This document shows, one piece after another, positions 55,254-64,000 of a DNA stretch of 64,000 nt. The DNA is taken from the NCBI GenBank assembly GCA_028583405.1, contig JAPTMU010000032.1, forward strand, positions 645,001 through 709,000, read 5' to 3'. The notes beneath the pieces are model-generated. The model worked only from the letters and a program-made list of their open reading frames with translations. It did no database searches and had not been told where the DNA came from. This stretch comes from Pogonophryne albipinna. Lineage: Eukaryota > Chordata > Actinopteri > Perciformes > Artedidraconidae. A program made the position numbers and the translations under genes. Each line of letters starts with the position of its first letter. The stretch's first letter is position 1.

Positions 55254-56120
55254 AGTATTAGCCTACAGAACAGTACAGCTTACAGAGAAGAGATAACCGC
55301 TGATCCTTTACGACAATATATGCTCTTTTTAGTTTTTACTAATGTTACATTCATCTGATTACGTCTTTTCATGTAACTAAGGAAATACAGTTGCTTTTTT
55401 TGTGTATCCTGATTACGTTATCCTGTTAATTGTAAACCCTTATTCCCTGAATCTGTTTACACAAAAAACATCACTTTTGAAATACCTTTAGTTAAAAATA
55501 TTAAATAATACTGAGAAATAACAATAGCGCAAAAGTCTAACTGAGTTATTTTTTACTCTTGAGATAGGGTAAAGTTAAATAGCAGGCAGACCGCCGACGG
55601 AGACGCGACAGTTACTGTAGTGTACATAAAGGTCTATTTCCTAAACAAATATTGACCCGGTGATCCCTCCCTTTTCTCAAGATCACGACTACGCCTATTT
55701 CACACACAGAGAGAGAGAGAGAATACATATTTTACAAAAAAATAACAGTGAAAGCTTGAGCTGCAGCCTAGCAACCGATCACAGTTTAGAAAGCAGTTAA
55801 TGTTCTTTTTTATTTTATTATGTTTATATTTTATTCCACCTTTTAAATATTTAATGCTTAAACACATTGCTGCTGTAACAAAATAATTTCTCTCATATTT
55901 GTTCAGGTGTCAATAATCTTCTGTATTACAGCAGATATTCTACCTGGGGTCCATAGTAAATTGTGACAAAGAAAAATCACCAACTAACCATGACAATACT
56001 AAACCCACTGACATTGACATAATATTTAAAAGTAACATAACTGTAAATTATAAAGTAATTTTATATGCATTAAAAATAACATTGCACACAATATTAGAAA
56101 CAACCAGCTGAGCTTCATTC
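55254..56120. other. Intergenic/intronic spacer
   Basis: AT-rich, no gene or element recognised. Confidence 0.4.
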
Positions 56121-56400
56121 CTAGGATATCAGTTCTATATCGTATAAGGCTTCGCTCTCTATGGCTATCGCTATTGGGTAATCCCACTGTGCATGCGCAG
56201 CACTGACAGACTTAATCCATGCCAACCTATGACGTGGGCCCCACCTACGGCCTCACTTCCGTATAAATAGGAAGTAGGCCCAACAATCTGCTCCCATTTT
56301 TCTTCAGCACTCCATTGCAGAAGCACTGTCAGGCACAAGCTCTTTTCAGAGCTGCAGGCTAAAAAGCAAAGATTCCTCTTCTAAAAAGCTTTTGTTCCAA
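56121..56400 (+). repeat. Dispersed promoter-like repeat, copy 1
   Basis: Starts cagttctatatcgtataagg and contains ggctatcgctattgggtaa, a TATA-like ccgtataaataggaagtagg (56260-56279) and caatctgctcccatttttct. Shares segments with the inverse strand of 62590-62790. Likely the 5' end of a retroelement or transposon; not assigned. Confidence 0.5.
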
Positions 56401-57144
56401 TTATTAAGATGCCAAACAAACCGTCTGTCTTTAAAACCGTCTGTCTTTAAAACCTGTCTGTTAATTAGCCTGTTGAACCCCATCCCTGTTTTTCAGGTCT
56501 CAGGCTCGAAAATGACATTTCCAGAACAATTTACCATAACTACACTTCTAAAAAGGGGAAAATTAATAATCTTTTTTCTCAAAGTAATGATAAACCTGTG
56601 AGTTGGATGTAGAAAAGTCAGAATCAATATAGATGTTTTTTATTTTAAAGAAAATTCAGATTGAACATAGTAAAAAACTGTAAATGTTAGTGTCCGTCCA
56701 AAAATTATTTTTTTACTTATAGTGAAAACTACCCTTGAATGATGGGATGGTAGACTAAAAGCTTTAGGAATCCAAAGTACAACATAAAATAAGTACCCTG
56801 TATCAAGATTGATGCAAAACAAGTGACATTTGACCTTTTTAGAGAGGTTTAGCAAAAAAAACTCCACCTCTGGGGTGATTTGGGTGGAAATGGGCGTTTT
56901 TGCCGTTTCTCTGGAACCCATTGGTCGATTTTGGTGATTGACATCTCTTTTTAACCGTTAGAGCCAATAGAATCGAAGGGGAATTTCCACATACACACAC
57001 ACGTTAACAAAATAAAGTGGGGGCTTCCCGCATGCAGTTTTGGCCAGAGCGAACCTATCTCTCGCTCTGACATCTGAAAATGGAAAAGTCGGTTTATTGC
57101 TTATGGATTATCAGAAATCATTTCAAAGGGACACAGACACATTG
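56401..57144. other. Spacer with unassigned repeats
   Basis: No gene recognised. The part near 56880-56990 (cgtttttgccgtttctctgg; gattttggtgattgacatc) looks repetitive but could not be matched in this window. Confidence 0.35.
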
Positions 57145-57152
57145 GATTAACC

Positions 57153-58240
57153 CAGTGGTTCTCAAACTTTTTCTGTCAGGCCCCCCCTTTGGAGAAAAAA
57201 AAAAGTCGGGCCCCCCCCCAACACAAATAGTCAGGCTCAGTGGTGGCGCCAGAGACTTCTTTTGGGGGTGCTGTCGGGTAGCTTGATGTTTCATAGAGGG
57301 TGCTCAAACATTAAGGGTTTCCCATTAATGTACCGGGCGCTACAGAGGAATTTTCTACTGCAACAATCCCCACGCATATACACAATGTACCCACGACTGT
57401 TACAATGAAGGCTCGATAATCAGCTCACGGCATATAGGTGTAAGCAGGGGTAAAGTGCTATTTGTATAGGTGGTGTGTGGACCTCACATAGGGGGTTCCG
57501 GGGGCAAGCTCCCCCGGGAAGATTTATTTTTAAATATTGAAGTTAAAAGCATCAATCTGGTGCACTTTGAGAGCAAAATGAAGAGATCTATGGATACCTC
57601 TCTCAACACCCATATGAAACAGAACTGTAAACAGATTTACTTTTTCTTTATAGATATTTTACAAATCACCCTTTTAAACTTTATTCTTGTTTTACTGTCA
57701 TATAGTATTTCATAACTGTTTTTCATTTATTCTCTTATTTTTTTATAACTATAATGATCATATAAACGTGTGCCTCAGAGATAATTGTTTACATTAATGG
57801 TGACCAAAACATTTGAGACCCACTGAGATAACACTGAGAGAGTCCTTTAGCTCACTGAGTCTCTCAGTCTGACAGGAGAGGGCTCTCCTCCACTTTGTTG
57901 TTGAAAAAACTCCTTATATCCGTTAACGTAGCTTGCTAGCACCAGAAGCTAACAACAACGATCTCCGGTACCGGTGCGCTCTCTCTCTCTCGCTCGCGCA
58001 CACAAAATGGCTCGTTCCACACACACAGAGCCGAGCTTTATTGAAACACAGAGACCCAGACGTAATAGTACTGTACTGTATCATATTATTTTCGAATCAA
58101 TAATTTTTAAATTTATGATTTTTTTTTTAAATCTTTTTTTAAATTTTTATATCCATTTTTCCTCCTGGCCTCTGACGCCCCCCCCTGGCATGCCTCTGCG
58201 CCCCCCAGGGGGGGCACGCCCCCCACTTTGAGAACCACTG
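57153..58240. mobile_element. hAT element (cagtggttctcaaac), 8-bp TSD, with nested hAT
   Basis: Ends cagtggttctcaaactttt and aagtgg-like inverse (actttgagaaccactg). Perfect duplication gattaacc at 57145-57152 and 58241-58248. A copy of the cagtggcggcgccag family (cagtggtggcgccagagac) begins inside at 57238. Confidence 0.9.
57238..58130. mobile_element. Nested copy of the cagtggcggcgccag hAT family
   Basis: Follows the 362-2400 element through the block near 57540 (gaagttaaaagcatcaatct), 'cactgagataacactgag' and the Ser-codon-rich 'ctctctctctcgctcgcgc'. The right end was not found, so its boundary is approximate. Confidence 0.7.
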
Positions 58241-58609
58241 GATTAACCTATGGATTAACCTTCAGCAGCGTTTTTATCGTTTTAATGACATTGAAGACCA
58301 CTTTTGACCAGACAACGACAAAGGTAAGCCATTTTGCCGTTTTAGCTACCTAGCGCCACATGTTTTGATGTCTGTTTATGTTTATAAAGTCGCAAGTTCT
58401 TATCATCAGTGATGCAAATTAGTCGCTTTTCTGCGCCTCCCGCTTTTTTAACGCTGACTTGTGTAATTCGTGGAGAACCGAAGAGTTTTCGTTTTGGGGG
58501 GGGGGGGTTATGTGTAACGTTGCTGCCTTCTTGGCCAGGTCAGCATTGCAAATGAGATTCTATCTCAATGCTTTTATCTGGTTAAATAACGGTTAAATAA
58601 AATTAAAAT

Positions 58610-59902
58610 TAAATGCTCCCCCGGGAAGACTGTTTTTTAAATATTGAAGTTAGATGCATCAATCTGGTGCACTTTGAGAGCAACATGAAGAGATATATGG
58701 ATACCTCTCAACATCCATATGAAACAACTGTAAACAGATTTACTTTTTCTTTATGGATATAAAAGAAAGTAAAGCCTGACTCCTACTGGCGGCTGGTTAA
58801 ATGACTCCTCCTCCCTGAGTACACTCACCATCTTTCAGCAGGAAAGAAGAGAGGGAATCCTTGTCCGGCGACAACTGCTGTCTTTTCGCACTATTATTAA
58901 GCCAAGCTAACATTTTCGAAATGCTAACGTTATGTGATGTCTTTTCTGCTCTAGTCTATCGCTGCGGCGCATCATAGGTACGCTGGGCATGTTTGTTGTC
59001 ATGCGTCAGGGCCGGACTGGGACAATAAGCCAGGCCGGGAATTATACACCCAGCCAGGCCACTACCAGTTTTTTGTGCCATTTTGCTGGATTTATTTGTC
59101 AATATTTACAGCGTTGCTGCCCATAGTGATAGCCCTCTAGTTTAAATCTACTACCCAAAAATAAACATATGGAGATGGGTTACTATTTAAAAAAATGTGC
59201 AAATCTATTTAGGAACAGAACTGTATACATTTAAATAATCATAAAATCATAAGAACATGGCCATAACCAATAACTTACCATATCCAATATGAAAAAACAT
59301 TGAAACTTGTTTATTTATTTGTTTTTGGTGTGTCTGTGCTCTGAACCAGCCTCTCCTGTCTCCCTCCTCTCCCCCTGCTCCTCTTTGAGGCAGCAGCAAA
59401 GACTAGTTTTACCTCTCAACAAGTTTATCTTACCTTTTTTCACCTAGTTAACATTTTATTTTATTTTTACTAATCACTACCCCCTCAAATGGAAATATGT
59501 GTTTACATAAATGGTGACCAAACCGTTTGAGACCCACAGAGATAACTTAGACAAAGTTAACTATCTAAATACTCAGAGAGTAATTTTCCTCACCTGAGCT
59601 GTAGTTATCAGCCTCTCAGTCTGACAGCAGAGGACTCTCCCTCCACCTTGTTGTTGAAACAGCTCATTATATCCGTTAGCGCAGCTAGCTAGCACCAGAT
59701 GCTAACAATAATACACGTAACCGGTGCGCGGGCTTTCTCGCTCGCTCGCGCCACACATACACGAACACACACCCTCCCGAGCTTGAATGACACACAGAGA
59801 CCAATCGAGGGCATTAGTATGATCTGTACATGGGCGCAGGAAGGGGGGTGCTGAGGGCGCTGCAGCACCCCCTAGCGGCAGGCAGGGGGTGCGGAGCTCC
59901 CC
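58610..59902. mobile_element. Composite of hAT-family fragments
   Basis: 58610-58760 matches the internal block of the cagtggcggcgccag family. cagggccggactgggac at 59008 is another hAT-like end. 59500-59902 resembles the 1320-1860 part of the family and ends in G/C-rich gggggtgc blocks. Confidence 0.6.
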
Positions 59903-60059
59903 TGTCTGAATTATTATTGGACGGTTATTGCTGCCCCCGCTGTGCATAATCTGTGTAATATGTAGCTAATAAATTCCACATTGTTGGTAAAATAATATTT
60001 TGGCCTGCTCCGAATGTTTTTTCTGTAGCACCGGACAATTCTACCTCAATAATATAATA

Positions 60060-60215
60060 CATTAACCGTGCTTTACGTGAACCTCATCATGACACGAGAG
60101 AGGACGACAGGACTGTAATTTCCCGTGTTCAGTGAATGCAACAGAGGCAAGACACCAGACCAATCAGAGAGTTGCATGGAAACAAAATTGTGCTTGTGTC
60201 ATTCAAGCTCTGCTC

Positions 60216-60297
<82 letters not shown>

Positions 60298-61020
60298 TGT
60301 GTGTGTGCGGAAATAGCGCATTTAGTGTGTGTGTGTGTGTGTGAGAGAGAGGGAGAGAGGGAGAGAGAGAGGTACCAGTGCCAGCAGCAGGGACCGTGTT
60401 TTTAGCATCTGGTTAGCTAGCTGCACTAACGGACATACGGAGCTGTTTGTTCCACAACAAGCTGGAGGAGAGCTCTCCTCTCAGACTGAGAGGCTCAGGT
60501 GAGCTAAAGGACTCTCTGAGTGTTTAGATAGTTAACTTTAGTCTAAGTTATCTCAGTGGGTCTCAAACGGTTTGGTCACAAATTATTCAAAAGATTATTT
60601 CTGCGGCACACCTTCATATGATCATTATCGTTATAAAAAAAATAAGAGAATAAAGGAAAAACAGTTATGAAATACTATATGGCAGTAAAACAAAAATACA
60701 GTTTGAAAGGGGAGTGATTTGTAAAATATCCATAAAGAAAAAGAACATCTGCTTACAGTTGTGTTTCATCTGGGTGTTGAGAGATGTATCCATAGATCTC
60801 TTAATGTTGCTCTCAAAGTGCACCAGATTGATGCTTTCAACTTCAATATTTAAAAAAAATCTTCCCGGGGGAACATCCCCCCGGACCCCCCTAGAGGAGG
60901 TGAGGTCCGCCCCCCACTCGTAAAAAATAGCACTTTACCCCTGCCTATATGCCGTGAGCTGATTATCGAGCCTTCATTGTAACAGTCGCGGGTATCCTGT
61001 GTGTTTGCGTGTGGGGAGTG
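60060..61020. mobile_element. Inverted copy of the cagtggcggcgccag hAT family
   Basis: Reverse-complement match to 362-1500, including 'gatgctttcaacttcaatat' and 'ccgtgagctgattatcgagc', with a (TG)n/(GC) tract at 60219-60306 and GA repeats near 60344-60372. Confidence 0.7.
60219..60306. repeat. (TG)n with tgcg interruptions
   Basis: A TG tract whose right half is (tgcg)n, ending at a GA-rich stretch. Confidence 0.95.
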
Positions 61021-61658
61021 CTTTTGTGCGTGCTCTAGTCTATAGTGCCCGTAATAGTGTTCACTGGAGTCCAGCACCTCAGCACCCCAACACAAAATAC
61101 CTTCCCGCGCCTCTGGATCTGTATGAAAGTGGCCATGTCGGCAGGCCACATCATGTAGACAGCCAGTCACCCTCTGTGAGGCAGAGTCAGACCCACATTT
61201 GCGCAGCGTTGTGTTCACAATACGTATAAAAAATCCCCATGCCAGCAGGCCACTTAACACACATACACACAGACAAACAGACACACATACACACACACAC
61301 AGACATACACACACAAACACACACACAGACATACACACACAAAGAAAACCTTTTGAATTCATATAGAGTTGTTTTTTCTATTTCTTCTGAATTGTAGAAA
61401 TCCTTGGTGTTTCAATACCCTCGTAGCACATTGTTGCCCTGAGGCAACAAACCAACCCCTGGTTGAGGGGTGTGGGGGGGGGGGGGGGGGGTCACATAAG
61501 GTCCTAAAACGCATGGTGAAACGTTTTTTTCCTCCCAAAATAAAGTCATGCCATAAAAAAACAGTAAGACATAAAATCACATTGTCCTGTGGTATTGGTA
61601 TTTTCACAAGCAATTTTGTTAAATTGTTTCGTTTATTAACGCTACAACATAGCGTTTC
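61021..61658. other. Spacer, CA-rich and G homopolymer
   Basis: Contains degenerate CA repeats (61259-61340) and a G run (61476-61490). No gene supported. Confidence 0.4.
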
Positions 61659-61799
61659 GTGAGGCGGTTGTCGTTGTTGGGTGAAAAGCAAACGGCTGTC
61701 TGCGGAGTAGAGCGCAGCGCGAGCAGGCTCCCGTGTGCGGGAGCGCGCTCCTTCACTACAGACTTTCGTGTGCACCTAACCATTCGCCAATTTTTTTTT

Positions 61800-62008
61800 A
61801 AAAACAACGGCCAAGCGCCGGGCAAAAAACAATCTTCAAATAAAAGTAAGTCACCGGAGGAGTTAAAGGAGAGTGACAGGGAGTATGAGAAGAAGCGGGA
61901 GAGAAAGTTTCAGCCACACTGCCTTGATCGATGGAGTTGGCTTCAATATGATGATATAAACAAGGTCTTTTGTCGGCTCTGTACATCGAAGCCGACCTAT
62001 GCTGACAA
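61800..62008 (+). CDS. Zinc-finger exon (TTF/BED-like, hAT-derived protein)
   Basis: The plus strand encodes KSPEELKESDREYEKKRERK followed by FQPHCLDRWSWLQYD and VFCRLC, the N-terminal zinc-finger signature of hAT transposases and ZNF862-like domesticated relatives. The frame reaches upstream to an ATG at 61659. A consensus donor GACAA|GTAAGT ends it at about 62008. No later exon (catalytic core or dimerisation domain) was found within the remaining 2 kb, so it is probably a fragment; a host gene extending off the window cannot be excluded. Confidence 0.5.
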
Positions 62009-62590
62009 GTAAGTGAAGAGTAGAAAATATAAAAGCTATATTCACTATAGGGAAATGTCCCAGCAGTTTAGGATAATGAAGGTTCTAATCTAGGCTATTA
62101 CATTTCTAACTCCTGATAATGACAGGAAGGCAAAAAGTGTATTATAAAAATAATAAAAATCGTAGCAGAAATGTCACCCTCCTTTCTTTCTTTAACAATG
62201 ACCACAATATAATAATTGTAATAAACCAAATATGAACAATTGAGGAAAATGGGGAAGAACTGATGATTTAAATGTTGTAGTACAAGTAGCCTAGTAATGT
62301 AGTTTGTGCATAAATTACTATTGCAACAAATTTGTTCATTTTCTTCATTATTAGTCGTTTTTTCTTTGAACGAATGCTCTTGGGCCAGTGGTTACAATGG
62401 TGGGGCCAGTGATAATGAAACTCTATTACCCTTAATGTCTACCCCTACGCATTTCCTCATGGAGAATATTCATTTTTAAATGCTATATTTCCAGGGACTG
62501 TGATGCTCCATTACGCATGGCGCAATGGACATGGGTTATTAATTGAGTATGTGTTTTTGTACTTCTGGTATGGATGGACCAGTGGGGCGT
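62009..62590. other. Spacer after the zinc-finger exon
   Basis: AT-rich, no recognised features. Confidence 0.4.
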
Positions 62591-62776
62591 GGACTACATC
62601 CGGCTTCGCCCTTAACCCAATAGCGATAGCCTTAGAGGGCGAAGCCTTATACGATATAGAACTGGGGTTACGTACTGTAACCCAGCTTCTATGAGTATAG
62701 GCGCAGCCGTCTAAGGTTCGGGCCCCACTGGCTCCGCGAATAGCTGAAGAAAAGCTGTTTGTGTGGGAGCAGATTG
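62591..62776 (-). repeat. Dispersed promoter-like repeat, copy 2 (inverted)
   Basis: The reverse complement shares gttctatatcgtataaggct, ggctatcgctattgggtt and caatctgctccc with 56121-56320. It contains the palindromic ggttacgtactgtaacc at about 62666-62682. Confidence 0.6.
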
Positions 62777-63231
62777 TGTTAGAATCACTGTCAAGGATTC
62801 GCGTGAAAAGGTAGGACCCAAATGCAGACTACAAAAAGGTAAAGGTTATAAACAAAAGCGAGCTTTATTTAAAAGCTGAAAAACAAAAAACATGGCATGA
62901 ATCAAAAACATGGATAGTACAAGGTAGCAAGAATACACAAAACTGACCGTGACCAACATGGAGGGAGACAGGAGAGACAAACAATGAACCGACAGGGGAA
63001 CACAGGGAAAGACAAGACTAAATACAGAGAGGCATAATCACGGGACAAGAAACAGCTGGGTAAAGGAGGGAGAAACACAAGGGCAACAGGTGAACACAAT
63101 GAGACAATCAGGGAAACCAGGGAAACTAACGACAGGAGGAAAAACACAGGAAGGCAGACAAGAGACAGGGAGAACAGAACCACAAAATAAACCCAACATA
63201 CAAAACGTGACAAAACATAAGAATCGTGACA
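62777..63231 (-). repeat. 3' LTR of the CPVG-PAD element, copy 2
   Basis: Minus-strand TGTCACGATTC ... TTCTAACA, 455 bp, with AATAAA and tctgcatttgggtcctacc as in 34255-34672. It is preceded in element sense by a purine-rich tract (cccttgagaggggggttc, about 63232-63249), the expected PPT, which supports a true LTR. Confidence 0.75.
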
Positions 63232-63953
63232 GAACCCCCCTCTCAAGGGACGGATCCTAGACGTCCATAACACACTAACAAAGTCCAATACTTCGAAAAG
63301 GGCGGAGGACGGGTCTGGGTAGACAGCCCAGAGGCAAGGCAGAGGAACAGGAGGTGGTCTCGGGCGGCCGACCCGGGGGCAAGGCAGAGTTCGAGGAGGG
63401 GGTCTCGGGCGGACGGCCCGGGGGCAAGGCAGAGTTCGAAAAGTCAGGGGGCCGGGCTCGAGGGCGAAGACCATGGCTGGGGAACTCAGGAGGCCGGGCT
63501 CGAGGGCGAAGGTCGCTGGGGAACTCAGGAGGCCGGGCACAAGGTCGGGCAAGAAGGCGGCAACGGGATAGCTCCGGAGGACGACGTACGCAATGGGACC
63601 CCTCCAGTGTCAGCTGGATTGCCGGAGCACTGGGATCGAAAGCAGGAGCTGGTGGGACCCCTGGCGGGACAGGCGTAGACGGAACTCTGGACGGAACATG
63701 GGCCGGTGCCAGTGGGACCCTGGACGGAGCGAGAGTTGGTGTCAACGGGATCTCCAACATGACAGGACATGGTGTTGGCAGGAAACCCGGCGGAGCAGGC
63801 GTCGGCGGGACCCCCAACAGGACAGGACATGGTGTTGGCAGGAAACCCGGCGGAGCACGTGTCGGCGGGACCTCCACTCATAGAAGCTGGGTTACAGTAC
63901 GTAAACCCAGTTACTGATCCTTTGTCAAGGCTCGCTGCATCTGATATTGACAA
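63232..63953 (-). pseudogene. Internal Pro-rich region of the CPVG-PAD element, copy 2
   Basis: Minus-strand frames are rich in Pro/Arg/Ala with degenerate tandem repeats (ARPPEFPS, PPGRPPET). One frame (63525-63953) reads CPVGGPADACSAGFPANT, the same CPVG-PAD theme as copy 1. Several frames are open because the DNA repeats, so the true frame is uncertain. The right side reaches the sequence catagaagctgggttacagt at 63881, marking a truncation or another element's end. Confidence 0.5.
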
Positions 63954-64000
63954 GGCATTCTTAAAGGTGGGGTAGGCAATTTTGGAGAAACCAGCTTGAG
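63881..64000. repeat. Inverted partner of the 62667-62700 motif, then unassigned sequence
   Basis: catagaagctgggttacagt followed by acgtaaacccagttac is the reverse complement of 62663-62697 with few differences. The final bases (aaaggtggggtaggcaattt) resemble a common fish repeat end. Confidence 0.55.

Overview
This is a stretch of a vertebrate nuclear genome, almost certainly a spiny-rayed (percomorph-type) teleost fish. The evidence is spliced genes with GT/AG introns, very long CA/TG microsatellites, and a dense mix of DNA transposons (hAT, Tc1, TTAA- and TAA-flanked MITEs), L2/CR1-like LINEs and Ty3/Gypsy-type LTR elements. No bacterial features, CRISPR array or recognisable tRNA/rRNA gene was found.

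Two host genes are present, both on the minus strand. (1) cers3-type ceramide synthase: ten coding exons between 54241 (ATG) and 25179 (stop), all joined in frame with consensus splice sites except one weak donor, giving 398 residues with a Hox-like domain, the TLC/Lag1 catalytic core and an acidic tail. (2) adamts17: only the signal-peptide exon (6900-6957) and the prodomain exon (6213-6580); the rest lies beyond the left edge. As I recall the human map, ADAMTS17 and CERS3 are also head-to-tail neighbours on one strand at 15q26, so order and orientation support both names.

Layout. 1-6212: adamts17 intron 2 with two hAT elements bearing perfect 8-bp target duplications and a LINE tail. 6213-7268: adamts17 exons 2 and 1 and a CCAAT/GC-box promoter. 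7269-17475: a TG microsatellite split by a five-element nest (outer hAT; a SINE-like repeat holding a long-TIR element; a second hAT holding a Gypsy chromovirus). 17519-22766: another hAT split by a 4.1-kb inverted-repeat transposon. 24120-54241: the cers3 locus, whose introns carry a 39-bp minisatellite (2.3 kb), an LTR element with a CPVG-PAD repeat ORF, an inverted copy of cers3 exons 4-6, a LINE split by Tc1, and UG tracts touching splice sites. 54250-64000: upstream flank made mostly of transposon pieces, a BED/TTF-type zinc-finger exon and a second copy of the CPVG-PAD LTR family.

The most unusual structures are the inverted duplication of cers3 exons 4-6 inside intron 2 with all splice sites intact, the 364-nt intron 3 that is about 85% (UG)n, the 4.1-kb element with ~0.95-kb inverted repeats and a 6-bp duplication, and the CPVG-PAD LTR family seen twice.
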